DNA from: Welwitschia mirabilis
Taxonomy: Eukaryota > Gnetophyta > Gnetopsida > Welwitschiales
Assembly: GCA_051453625.1 (NCBI GenBank)
Contig: JBOZIK010000001.1
Span: 127,304,693-127,368,692 of the forward strand
Reading direction: 5' to 3'
DNA length: 64,000 bases
In this document: in pieces, positions 1 through 11,489 of the stretch
How positions within the stretch are numbered: position 1 is the first letter of the stretch
Layout of the letters: every line of letters starts with the position of its first letter
Position numbers and translations under genes: made by a program
The notes under the pieces: generated by a model
Databases searched by the model: none
What the model was told of the DNA's origin: nothing
What the model saw: only the letters and a program-made list of their open reading frames with translations

Positions 1-165
1 CAATCTTTCGTGGGAATAAGACTTTGCTTCCATAAATGAGGATATTGTGTTCAATCTAAATTTGGAAGCATCGGTTGTACGATTACATCGATACAAGTTT
101 ATTTTAAGAGGTTTTTTTCCATAATTGTTATGATTTGATAATATAAATAAAAGGATTTTTTTTTT
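1..165. repeat. Duplicated 5' flank of the thaumatin-like gene
   Basis: Positions 1-77 are base-for-base the same as 12288-12364, which lies upstream of the minus-strand thaumatin-like gene. After a ~20-bp indel the match continues (GATTACAYCSATACAAG). Further similarity, to the TTTTYMATAATTGYTATGA stretch near 12560, follows after a deletion relative to the 12.4-12.55 kb copy. Because the gene reads leftward from its flank, a paralogous gene is expected immediately left of the window. This is inferred, since that sequence is not shown. Confidence 0.85.
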
Positions 166-3100
166 AATAAAGGAATAGGTAAATTTTAGTCCTAGGTTCC
201 ATTGTGTCTATTAATATTAAAGAATGAAGGAAGAGAAAAGGGGTTAAAAATAGTGGTTAACTAGCATAAGAGAATCTAGAATGTCACAAATTGCTATTAC
301 CAATTTACTGATGTTCATTTTCTTGTTCATTTGCATCTAAAAATTTCTTTACTTTTCAAATCAAAATCAATTATAGAATGGAAAATTTTCCTTATTGAAG
401 ATTTGATTTAATAAAACTTATATTATTAAAAATTTATTAAATAACCATCTAGTTCAGTATTTAAAATAAGCTTATAGGATGTTGATTCATGATGACAAAA
501 ATCATCACACTTTATCCACATTATATAGCACAACTTTCTTGATCTTGGTATTATACATTTAGAGATGATTTATCTGTTACCAAGGATGCTTATTTGCTTT
601 CAACAAAATTCATATTGTAAATACTTTATTAGATTCAATTTTTTTAAATTAATTTTACCTTTTTATTTTAAAGTAGACATTTTGTAAGGTATTTCATGAG
701 ACCATAGAATTTCACCTAAATTCTAAAGGAATGTAGTGAGTGTAAAACTTCTTGTTTTTCTACTACATTATTTTGCAAGTCTTCATGATTAAAGCATGAA
801 ATAATGAAATAAGATTTACAATTTTATGAAGGTATGGTGGTTTTCATATTTCAGTATTAGTAGAAATAAAGTAGATTTCTAGAAATGTTATTAATGTGCA
901 TGAGTAATAATTACAAATGTTATAAGATGTGAAATTATGATTACTTTATATTCCTTTGAGATTTTTTCTTCGTATTAAAAAAACTAGAATGACGCTACAT
1001 ATTTCATATTACAATTAGAAGTTGAAATCGTCATTAGATTATGTGTATTTTCTATAGGGTATTTAATTTTTTGTAATGTAACATTTTTCTATTTTTAATT
1101 TTTGAAAAGGGAATATTCTTAAAATATTCCCTTCTATGTTGTAAAATTTCTTTACATTATTCTACTCAATGGATACTAATGATTTATTTGTGATTTTGTG
1201 TTTTAAGTATTTGCATATGCTAATATGCTAATGGTTTATATATGCATATATCTATATGTGATATGTTATGCAAATTACACTATGAGAAGCTATTATCATT
1301 GTACTAAATTATATAGCTTTTATACTAGTATGAGTTTCAACTACTAATATTCACCTATCCTCTTAAAATTCATGGAAATAATATTTGCATAACTAGATTT
1401 TTCTTAGTACTAAACTTGAATTCATCCTTATTATTAGTAGCTAGTTTGGATTGACATTGTTCCTTATAACTCTTACTAGCAAACTTCTTACAAAAATATA
1501 ATCATTTACTAGTAATGTGTAAAAAGTAAAAATCATTAAATTTTAGGAAATAACAAGTATTAAAGGACTATCATCCTTGTCTTGATAAAAACTTATCTTG
1601 AGCATCAGCCTTTAGGATCATCTCAATGAAATGTTACTATTACTGAGATCTTTTATTACATTGTTTTCATTTCTAAGTATTTGAAAAAGATATACATAGA
1701 TGTCATAGGTAATGCATATAGTTATTTAAATCCATAATAACTTATTAATCTCAATTGTAATTATTTATCTCAATGTTTTCTTGCAAATTTTTTCAACTAT
1801 ACAATTGTTTCATACTAAATCTTTTTAGAAATATAAATTTAGGATATATTTAGTACAAGATCTTTTAACTAAGAAATTTGTGTTATCTCGATGTGTCTAA
1901 TCTAGATTTAGATATCAAACATGATGTATCGGTCCTTAAATATTGTACTTCATTTTTTGCCTAATACATGTCTATAGTAATTTTAAAACTAAAAGAAAAT
2001 TTATAAATAATTTAAAAGTACTAAGAGAAATAATGGCTTTTCCTTATCTATTACCATTAAAATGCATATTATTACAAGTACTAAAATAGAAAAAGATATA
2101 CAATGATATTCACAACTTATTAAAAAAAAGTATAATAAGTTTTGGCTTTTAGATTGGCAGGGATCCAATAATAAAACACTCATTAAATAAATGCAATGCT
2201 TAAGCAAAAGTAGCTTTTATTTTATAGAGATCCATTCTAGTATTACATTAGAAGAGTAAAATCATTTGACATATTATAAATAACATTATAATGAAAAAGA
2301 GTTTTAAGGCCTTATATTCCTAAACAAGAAATCTTCTGAGACCAAATATGATAAAATTATAAATAAATTTTTTAAAAATGAAGAATGGATGAATGGATGA
2401 AAGAGCATTAAATTATAAGTAATTTTAAACATGAAATACAACTTGGACATATTAAAAATTTACAAATCAAAATGCAAAAATATCATTTTCAAATGAAAAT
2501 GTTTACATAAAAATTTTAAGAAATAAATGTTGATTATGATTGTTATATTTTCTTTCTGAAATGACATTGAAGTAGAAGTTTAATTAATTCCTAATTTTAT
2601 GATAAGGGAAAATAAATAAAAAAGAAAAATACATATAAGAAAAAAATGAACATATGATAATGAAAATTTAGAGCATCTACACATTTCAAAACTTCTGGCA
2701 TTCTTAGACATTATTTTTGTTCTTAATTCATTCGAAAAAATAGCTTAATTCAAATCTTGACATTCATTTTATATAATTGTTCCTTTTATAATAAACCATA
2801 CTTACTACTTTTTATTAGTACATAATCCTATGTTTATAAGAAAAATTCTTTTATGACCATTAGGATTTCATAATGTTTTTATTTAATGAATTCACCCACT
2901 ATCTTCAAAAGGATCCCATAAAGATTTTAAGGATTTTAATGGAGGAATCTCTTTACATTAAAATTTTTCAAAGATTTCATGTTCATTTGTGCAAGGTGTT
3001 CATTTTAATTATTTGAACAAAGATGATTACATTCTTCCTCTAAACTTTATCATAAGAGATGTTATATTCTTTTCATTGAAAGCAGAATCTAATCCCAGAT

Positions 3101-3686
3101 TGTTATTATTTAAATTATTAACTATCTTCCAAAGATAAACACTTTTTAATAGCATCTTAATATTCTCTACAAAGATTTGGGATTTTGTATGATTAATGTT
3201 TCTTATGTTTTTAAAGGGTTTCTTTAATTTGAAGTAGTAGAATCTTATATGGTTCCTAAAATTTTACAAGTCAGGTCTTAGTTAATTATTATGCAACTTT
3301 CATTATTTACAAGTGAAACCACTTTTTTGTAGTCTTCAAACTCTGATGTATTGGTAGATTGTCTATGGTGTTGAACTTTTTAATTTTCCCCTAGTTTTTA
3401 ATGCTTTCAGTTCTAGATTATTTGTATACATACCTATTTTAAAGAGTGAATCTCTTCCTATTTTTAATGGAATTCCAATGGTACACTATCTTATTCCATT
3501 GGATTTACCAAATAGAAAAATTTTTCTTCATTTTTATACAAGAAAGAGAAATAATCTTCTAGGTTTCTATAATTTTTATCATAAGAAAGGTATCTATTTG
3601 GAGTTTGTCCTTTTCATCTCTTAGTGAAAAGGGTGAGGGAAAGGGAAAGTTTTTTGTAAAACTTGTTTCTCTTCTAATTAGATTTG
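166..3686. other. AT-rich intergenic sequence, no gene seen
   Basis: This 3.5-kb stretch has short AT-rich open frames only, none with a recognisable domain. Homopolymer A/T runs and stop codons are dense on both strands. I see no LTR termini, RT-like motif or tandem array. It is probably very old, unrecognisable repeat sequence. Confidence 0.6.
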
Positions 3687-4324
3687 NNNNNNNNNNNNNN
3701 NNNNNNNNNNNNNNNNNNNNNNNNNNNNNNNNNNNNNNNNNNNNNNNNNNNNNNNNNNNNNNNNNNNNNNNNNNNNNNNNNNNNNNNNNNNNNNNNNNNN
3801 NNNNNNNNNNNNNNNNNNNNNNNNNNNNNNNNNNNNNNNNNNNNNNNNNNNNNNNNNNNNNNNNNNNNNNNNNNNNNNNNNNNNNNNNNNNNNNNNNNNN
3901 NNNNNNNNNNNNNNNNNNNNNNNNNNNNNNNNNNNNNNNNNNNNNNNNNNNNNNNNNNNNNNNNNNNNNNNNNNNNNNNNNNNNNNNNNNNNNNNNNNNN
4001 NNNNNNNNNNNNNNNNNNNNNNNNNNNNNNNNNNNNNNNNNNNNNNNNNNNNNNNNNNNNNNNNNNNNNNNNNNNNNNNNNNNNNNNNNNNNNNNNNNNN
4101 NNNNNNNNNNNNNNNNNNNNNNNNNNNNNNNNNNNNNNNNNNNNNNNNNNNNNNNNNNNNNNNNNNNNNNNNNNNNNNNNNNNNNNNNNNNNNNNNNNNN
4201 NNNNNNNNNNNNNNNNNNNNNNNNNNNNNNNNNNNNNNNNNNNNNNNNNNNNNNNNNNNNNNNNNNNNNNNNNNNNNNNNNNNNNNNNNNNNNNNNNNNN
4301 NNNNNNNNNNNNNNNNNNNNNNNN
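3687..4324. other. Assembly gap (638 N)
   Basis: A run of 638 N. Its size is not a round number, so it may be an estimated gap. Open frames spanning it are artefacts of translating N. Confidence 0.99.
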
Positions 4325-4422
4325 TTAGATTTGAATTTCAACTCTAGTCTTTTTTAATAAGGATGCAAATTCTACTTTGCATTCTTTTGATAAAAATTCA
4401 TGTTTGAATAATGATTCTACCA

Positions 4423-4820
4423 AGTCCATTTTGAAGGATAATAATTAACAGTTTCAACATGTTTACAAAAATAGTAATTAATCTCCATTGGTTGAAAACT
4501 ATTTTAAAGAAAATAAAATAAATAAATTTTAGCATCAAAAAATTCTTCCAATAGTCCATTTTAAAGGATGATAACTAAACAGTCTTCATGTGCTAATGAA
4601 AATAGTAATTCATCTTGATTGGTTGGAAACTCTTTCAAAGAAAAATAAAGTAATTTAGTTTCATAACCCAAAAAGTCTTTCAAAAGTCCATTTCAAAGGA
4701 TAATAACCAATTTTTACTAACATGTCCACAAAAATAGTAATTCATCCTCATTCATTAAAAACTATTTTAAATAAAATAAAGTAATTTGATTCCATCACCC
4801 AAAAATTCTTTCAAAGAAGT
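4423..4820. repeat. Three-copy ~131-bp tandem repeat
   Basis: Units begin with AGTCCATTTY AAGGATRATAAY at about 4423, 4553 and 4685, giving periods of 130 and 132 bp. Each contains AAAATAGTAATTMATCYYSATT and ends near CAAAAARTYYTTC. The copies have diverged by substitutions and small indels. No coding capacity. Confidence 0.85.
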
Positions 4821-5200
4821 GTATGCTTCTAAAAAATATTCTTCTTAATTCAATGTATTCATTCACATAAATCTTCTTGAACTTATTCTTCCTTAAACAT
4901 GCATTTTACTTTGTTTAATATGACTTTTTCATCTAGAAAAGTGATAGTTCTTTTTCCTCATAATGTTATTTTAATCATTTTTCTTGAGTTATTTTGGTTG
5001 ATTATTGATAACCTTCCCACTAGAGTTTTGTATTCTACAAAATTATTCTTGTTTTATATTGATTTAAAAATATCATGTAATCTATTGAAAAAGTTAGAAA
5101 TGTTAGGGTCTTGCAACAAAAAATACTAGATATTTGCCATTTTGATCATCTTTTAATAAAATGATAGTTCTTGTTTAGAGATTAAGAAATTACCTTCCAC
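4821..5200. other. AT-rich spacer, no gene recognised
   Basis: A 76-codon open frame (4899-5129, plus) is hydrophobic because of its T-rich codons and has no recognisable domain. Nothing else is visible. Confidence 0.5.
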
Positions 5201-5446
5201 GGGCCCTTCCTGATGTGTGAAAGAGGGAATTGATGAAGCTAGCTTCTTGCTAGAAAATAGTTTATGTTTTAAGTATGCAATTGTTTACATCCAACATGCT
5301 TGTGGAACAATGGGATAATTTAACTTTAAGAGAGGGAGAGCTTTATCCTTTCATGGGCTCTTCCTAAAGCACAAAAGAGGGAGTCCATGAAACTTGAGGA
5401 AATCTATGAAGCTAGCTTCTACCTAGAAACAAATTTATGTTTTATG
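5200..5446. repeat. ~140-bp tandem repeat array, left part
   Basis: Recurring blocks are GGGCYCTTCCTRAWGYRYRA AGAGGGA, GAAGCTAGCTTCT, TTTATGTTTTA and AGAGGGAGAGCTTTAYCYTTTCATGG. One and a half units are seen here. The array resumes at 10883, because a LINE has been inserted within a unit. The last 15 bases (5432-5446, AATTTATGTTTTATG) are the left copy of the target-site duplication of that LINE. Confidence 0.8.
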
Positions 5447-6559
5447 CTTTTTTTTAATAAAAGTTGAAGGAATTTCATTTCTAGAGTGTTAAGATATAGA
5501 CTCATATAAACAACATGAGGAGTATAGTCAGAAGGCTGGACGAGCTGCCTTCTAAGATATAATATTAAAATATCTTTATGGGGATTTAAGATATTATAAA
5601 CCAAATACCTCAAGAAAATCTAGTTGGAAATTTAAAGAAAGAATAATAACTATAAAAAACTACCTAGAGGGCTGAAACTTATTGGTTCAGGCCCAAAGAT
5701 GCTACTTAATATGAGCAATCAAAGTCTCTCTAGAAACTAAAATGAAACATGGACGAAATGCTCTCTAAGAGAGGCCAAATAAGGCTAATGCAGGTAGGAG
5801 AAAAAACTTCAGCATTGCGCAGCTCTTAATCTTTAAATTGTGAAAATCTCATTTCTTCATTGACCTACATAATAAGTCTGATATCCCTGCATAAGAACAT
5901 CTAAAGAAACGTTGATAGATGGTGGGAATCACATGGAGAAATCTAATCCTTCATTTGATGAAGGCCCCACTGATGCCTAGACTAACACAATCGCTAAAAC
6001 TCATAAATGCATAGAAACAAACTAGAGGATCTATGACTGAAACTCATAAACACATAGAACAAGATGTAGGAGTTGTATCTGAAATCAGACGAGAACTATG
6101 ACTGCTTTTGAAGTCTTTCGTCGCTAAAGGCAATGGTCAAGACTGAAATAAGGGACAAAAAGTACCCAGAGCATCATTAGGGAAAGGTTTGAGTATTGCT
6201 AGAATCTGCCTGATGAAAGATCAGATGTAGTGCCTGATGATAACTAGGCTTTTACACAGATGACGATTTTATCAATAGCAGTGATATTGCATTTTGACTT
6301 TGTGGATTTGCTAGTATTTATATTATCTCATTGAATTACACATCAAAATCAATTAAACATTTACTCCTCATTGTCATTCAATAGCTTGTAAATGAATATC
6401 CAAAAAGTAGATAAAACCAGCATGTAACATATGAGGTCGGGGAACCCACACATGGAAATGCTCGCTAAAAGCCAAACTAGCATACTAGTCCTTCTTTCAT
6501 ATAGGGGGACTGGATTACTCCCTTTTTGAAAACTAGGGAAAGAGATTTAGTGGGAAGGG

Positions 6560-9500
6560 GTTCTACCTAGAAATTGAGAAGATATAACCACTATCTAGCA
6601 TCATGCTCTATTTTTCTACTTTTAGCTTTTGGATCAACATCAATTTGATAGAGGGTTGAAACTTGATTTCTTTGATAATCTAGACAACTTGAAAGTCTTT
6701 TTGCTTGAAAATTTTATCATTTCTTGCTTTCCACACATGATAAATACAAGTTGATATGAGCAATTTTGTAATACTATGCTAAGAAGCCCTTGACTTAATT
6801 GTTTGCTTTATCTAAATAAACACATCCTTCCAAGAGTCTGCTAAGGGATGAAGATTAACAAGGTTCAAAACTATCCTAAGAAGGAGAACACATGGAGGGC
6901 ACTCAAATAAGAGGTAATCTCTAGATTCTTTAGTCGATTCTAGAGAGCACACAACAGGTCAGTTTAGATTCCTATCTTAAGGATTCTATCCTTAGTAAAT
7001 AGTCTATTATTGTAGGCCAACCATGTAATAAAGGAATATTTTGGGAGGGTAAAGTAATTCCAGTCTACCTTAGGGTCTTGACCGCTTAATTAATGATAAA
7101 TTGTGGCTATGAAAAAAGGGTTTCATAAAGCTTTCCAAACTAGTGAGTCAGCAAAAATCAGAACACATCATCCTAGAAGGGGTTTGAGTTTTAGAATCTT
7201 TTTTGATGATCTAAAAGGTATAATGTTTTATCTGATACTGCCAAATATTTACCTCTTTGAAATAGTATTCATTACACTATTTAACCCAAAGGGTATCCTT
7301 CTTGAGTGCTAAATCCCAGAGCTGGGTAATCAAAAAATGCTTTATTCATCAAGATGGAGTCACTTAGACCTAGACCCCCTATTTTTCTTTGGTTTTACCA
7401 AACTTTGCCAAGTAATAGGAGCTTTCTTGAACTGATCTAAATTTCCTATGAATAGAAGTCTTCTACATAGAGAGTTAATTCCATGCAGCATTTTGATTGG
7501 CAGGATAAAGACCCTATACCAGAACAAGAATAAAGACTGTAGCACAGCTTTAATCAAAACACATCTACCTGCATAGGATAAGAATTTCATAGTACAAGAG
7601 CTGATTTTTCTTGTTACCCAAAGGATAAGAGGGAGACAATCTGCTATGGATAATTTTTTTGAATTTAGAGGTACTCCTAGGTATTTAACTAGGAGGACTC
7701 CATCTGAAAATCCTAGCAAATGTATGAATCTATCCTTTTGCCCTTGTGGAATTCCACCAAAAAATGCTTGAATCTTTGAGGAATTTTTGTCAAGACTCGA
7801 AACCTCCTTAAAATGATCTAGGACTTACTTCATCAATTGAATGGAGCTATCATTTGCTTTGCAGAAAACGAAAAGATCATTAGCATTGTGTAAATGAGTA
7901 ATAAGCAGCCTTTTACATTTAGGGTGGAAGTGGAAATTAGGATTCTGAGCCTAATTCTTAAGACATCTTGATAGGTATTTCATAATAATAGAGAAAAGAT
8001 AAAGGGACAGTAGATTGCCTTGCCTAAGGCCTCTTTTTTCCTAAAAATAACCCACCATATCCCCATTTATGATGATTGAAAAGAAATGGGTGGTAACACA
8101 TGCTTTTATCCAATTAATTAATTTGAACAAGAAGCCTAACCCTTCCATTCGGTTGAATAAAAAGGGTTAAGAGACGGAGTCATAAGCCTTCTTAAGATCA
8201 ATCTTAAGAGCACATCGTGGGCTGATCCTTTTTCTTTCATAGTGTTGGACAAGTTCTTGCACGAACACGTTGTCATGAATAATACTTCTATGAGGGATGA
8301 AAGCCCCTTGATTATCTACTACAACATCCTCTAATATGTATTATAGCCTATGAGCAATAATCATCAAGATAGCTTTATAAATAACATTACAACAGGCAAT
8401 CGGTCAGTATTTAGAGGATGTGTTGGAGAAGAGCAATTTGGGAATCAAAACGATGGCTATGGAATTGATGCTTTTAGGCATTTTAAAATCACCAAAAAAA
8501 TTCTTTATAGCTCTACAAACATCTTGACCAATAATATTCCAAGTTGATTTAAAAAATTTTGTAGAAAAACCATCAGGTCCAGGGCTCTATCATTGCCAAT
8601 TGAGAAAAAGACATTTCGGATTTCTTCATTTGAACTGGGTTTGCATAAAAAAAGACAGTGATGCTCTGAAACTAACAAACCAACAGCCAGGGTAGATGGA
8701 TCCAGGTTAGATACACTTACTTCATTACTTAGAAGATACTTGAAAAATAACATGAAGTTTTTATTGATTTCCTCTTGCTGATTTAGCATATTTCTGTTTG
8801 CATCATAGATAACATTAATCATAGAAGAATTACTTCTTTGCTCGAGACAAGCATGAAAATAAGCTGAGGCCCATCTTATTTTGGCTCATTGCTTGTTAAG
8901 TTGGAATTCCTGAGAAAGAAGGTTTTTGTACTTTACAATAGCTTCCTTTTCAGCCTGATACAAATGGCAAAGTTGGGGGGATTCATCTAACTGCTTTTGG
9001 ATGGTATGGAGTTCTAGATTTGCTTTTTGAATAAGCTGCCCAAGATTTTTTGAATTAGGAACGAAGTTAGCTTTAAGTGCTAGTTTGATATGGTGGAGCT
9101 TTTTGTGCAAAACTGCCAAGGAGCTGCAAATTGGAATGGCATTCCACATTGACTGGACAAGGTTGAGAAACTCTTTGTCATCACACCAAAAATTATAGAA
9201 TTTGAAAGAGGCTTGATTTTGAATCCTTTAGAGACATTAAGGACAATTGGGGAGCGATCAAAGAGGCCTAGAGGGAGAAACTTAGCAAAGGAGCGAGGAA
9301 AATAGTCTAACCAATTAACATTAATTAGCACTTTATCCAGCTTACAATGAATCCTTCTATGCAAAATTTGCTTATCTGACCATGTGAACAAGCATCCACA
9401 CTGCTTTAAATATGAGAGGTGAGTTGACATAAAAAGGATTTGGAGCTGCTCTATGTCTTTACAGAACACCAGGGGCCCATTGAAATTTTCTCTAGGGCAT

Positions 9501-9600
9501 GCAATACAGTTAAAATCCCCTAACAGCACCAAAGGTGAGTTTATTATCTGATTAAAATTAATAATATCAATCCAGAGCGAGCATCTGTCTTTAAGGGTAT
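6560..9600 (-). pseudogene. LINE ORF2: endonuclease remnant, reverse transcriptase, zf-RVT (broken)
   Basis: The endonuclease part survives as 9080-9570, with LVLLGDFNCI and a later LDKVLINVNWLDYFP segment. The RT starts near 8650 with a block ending IGNDRALDL (family form: IGNDKAPGPDGF). It continues to the catalytic region at about 7876-7920, where the usual FADD reads NAND (7876-7887), so a catalytic Asp is lost. Downstream, LGVPLNSKKLSIADC and FLSYAGRCVLIKAVLQSLF (7360-7719) match the conserved C-terminal RT/thumb region of plant LINEs. Around 6650-6750 a WKARNDKIF motif matches the zf-RVT tail. Several stops and frameshifts break the frame. No RNase H domain was recognised after it. Confidence 0.9.
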
Positions 9601-9617
9601 TAAAATTAATAATATCA
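9551..9617 (-). repeat. 19-bp direct repeat at the endonuclease deletion junction
   Basis: ATTAAAATTAATAATATCA occurs at 9551-9569 and again at 9599-9617, an offset of 48 bp that keeps frame. It sits where the ORF1 tail joins mid-endonuclease sequence, with the N-terminal half of the endonuclease missing. The second copy looks like templated filler DNA at a deletion. That origin is inference. Confidence 0.6.
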
Positions 9618-9629
9618 GTCCCCCGCTTT

Positions 9630-10773
9630 TCCCCTACCCCTTCTAGATTTACGTTGAGTAGACAGGCTAGAATTTGTTTTAGGTTCTTCACTTTTCTGAG
9701 AAAGGAAATTTTCTACTAGGGTAATGTCGATGCTTATGTTACCATTACTACTAAGAACGGAGGCATTATCAAAAAACAACTAGCCTTCTAGATTAGGCTG
9801 TGAAATATTGGCTTCTGTCAGAGGAATGTCTGCATAACGCTTGGGGTTGGTTGAGGCCGATAGCATCTCCAGCGAAGGACTTTGGGAAGTACTGCTCTCT
9901 TGGGTAGGACACGCTTCTCAACTTCTATTGGCTTTGTGAAGTTCCAGAAGAACAACTGCCTGAGAGAGAGAGAGAGGAGAGGACAGTCCGCTGTTACCTC
10001 TAGAAAGCAAACGCTAAAGGGAGAGATCTGGCCTTTGATGCAAAAGGGGTGGGCTCTTGCATGAATCTTCTGTGCCCCCACAGACTGAGGGGGCCTCGAT
10101 CCTAATAGATACTGGATCTGATACAGCGGCAGAGCAAAAGGGATAGGGTGATGACACGCCTGGGGCTATGGAAGGAGATGCAGCTGAGGATTATCTGTGG
10201 TAGAAGGACTCCCCTCTTTGCTTAGACGGCATTAAGGAACGAATATTGCCTGTGTCTTCTTGCTATTTTGGAGAGAACCCTCGCCGACCAGAGATGAAGA
10301 TTAAGACTTGGAAGTTTCACCCAAATTGGGAAGTTTGTGACCCTATCCATTTCCAGAGGAGAGAAGGGTGATCAGGGTTTAAGAATCAGGTGTCTACTGT
10401 CAAACGACCATGGCCTCTTCTCAAGGATATTGTGCATCTGCTCTTTGGAATGGAACTTACAAAGGAAAGTACCTCTTTGGATCTAGGAAACTAAAATGGC
10501 GTCCTCTCCTCCCCATCGATTCTTTATATAGTTCTGGACTTTTTGGATGTACGGTTTCAGCCCATACATGAACCCAACCAATGAGTTTTCCCAGCGAGCC
10601 ACTCCCAAATTCCAGTCATGTTCGTCAATATTAACTTCGATCGCAGAAAATTGTTGTGGGAAGAAATCTAGCTTAAGCCCTGATTCGGTATTGCGATTCC
10701 ATGCGATGATATCTGCCCACGAGCTCTGAAGGTTAGCTGCCATGGGCGGCTTGGAGCTATCTGGCATTTCCAT
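9630..10773 (-). pseudogene. LINE ORF1: DUF4283-type gag-like protein (broken)
   Basis: The likely start is ATG at 10773 (MEMPDSSKPPMAAN), since the frame upstream of it is leader and target duplication. The DUF4283-type domain is visible as SWADIIAWNR, WENSLVGFMYGLKPYIQKVQ NYIKNRW, then after a stop near 10483 FHSKEQMHNILEKRPWSF and FPIWVKLPSLNLHLWSARV. The C-terminal tail near 9630-9700 is basic (STQRKSRRGRGKAG), typical of ORF1 ends. Plant L1 ORF1 proteins bind nucleic acid and package LINE RNA. At least three stops break this copy. Confidence 0.85.
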
Positions 10774-10882
10774 GGTTCTGCAAACCCTAAGGAGCAAGGT
10801 GCAGGGTGCGACGACGTGAGTTTGCAGACAGCCTAACCAGCATTTTGCACTCCGCCCACAAAGAAAAAAAGGCCCTGTTTTC

Positions 10883-11085
10883 AATTTATGTTTTATGTTC
10901 TCAGTATGTAATCGTTTACATCACTAAGATAATCTAACTCTAAGAAAGGGAGAGCTTTACACTTTCATATGCTCTTCTTGAAGCATGACAGAGGGAATCC
11001 ATGAAGCTAGCTTGTGGTTTACATCTGAGATGCTTGTAAAACACTAGGATAATCTGACTTTAAGAAAGGGAGAGCTTTACAAGTA
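10883..11085. repeat. ~140-bp tandem repeat array, right part
   Basis: This continues the array cut at 5446 and begins with the right copy of the LINE target duplication (10883-10897). Blocks ATCTRACTYTAAGAAAGGGA GAGCTTTACA and GAATCCATGAAGCTAGCTT recur about every 75-140 bp. Joining 5446 to 10898 restores a continuous array of about three units. Confidence 0.8.
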
Positions 11086-11489
11086 AAATAACTATGGTAC
11101 GTATGACATAAAAAATTATGCATTATAGCTAGGGTTCAAAGTAAAAGAAAAAAATAGACTATCCTAATCACTATGTTGGAATGAGTTTGCACCCACATTT
11201 CATGAGTACCATATGCCAAGAAATGAAGTCTAACTCGTATACTCAAAATTAAAAAAAGTTATGAATATTATGAGGTTGGGCATGAGTAATTGAAAATTTA
11301 CACACTCACGGCTTTCCGGTGAACGTTAGTCAACGCTCATGCTTAATGCATGTGTCACTTGCTTTTTCACTTTTCACATTCATGCCTTCTTTAACACGCA
11401 ACAAAACCAACAAATAACTCGTTGCTAATCATAATTTCTTCGAAAAAAAGCGCAAAAACATTAATTACAGAAATATGACAAAAGCGTGT
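11086..11489. other. 3' flank of the thaumatin-like gene
   Basis: About 400 bp without coding potential downstream of the minus-strand gene. No canonical AATAAA on the minus strand was found in the first 100 bp after the stop. AATTAATG near 11460 is a possible weak near-upstream element. Confidence 0.4.

Larger units (their letters stand above)
5447..10882 (-). mobile_element. Full-length plant L1-type LINE (non-LTR retrotransposon)
   Basis: A 5.4-kb element read right to left. It is flanked by the 15-bp target-site duplication AATTTATGTTTTATG at 5432-5446 and 10883-10897. A T run at 5448-5455 on the plus strand represents its poly-A tail at the 3' end. The order is 5' leader (10882-10774), ORF1 with a DUF4283-type domain, ORF2 with a partial endonuclease, a reverse transcriptase and a C-terminal zf-RVT-like region, then ~1.1 kb of 3' UTR (about 6500-5447). 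It is less AT-rich than its surroundings, so it is probably younger than most elements here. It cannot be autonomous: ORF1 has in-frame stops, the endonuclease N-terminus is missing and the RT active site is altered. Confidence 0.93.

Noticed and set aside
3559-4357. Long frames across the 638-N gap
   Set aside because: Almost all residues are undefined; the frame exists only because N has no stop codons.
7103-7312. Possible 69-codon plus-strand gene
   Set aside because: It lies antisense within LINE ORF2 and has no family features.
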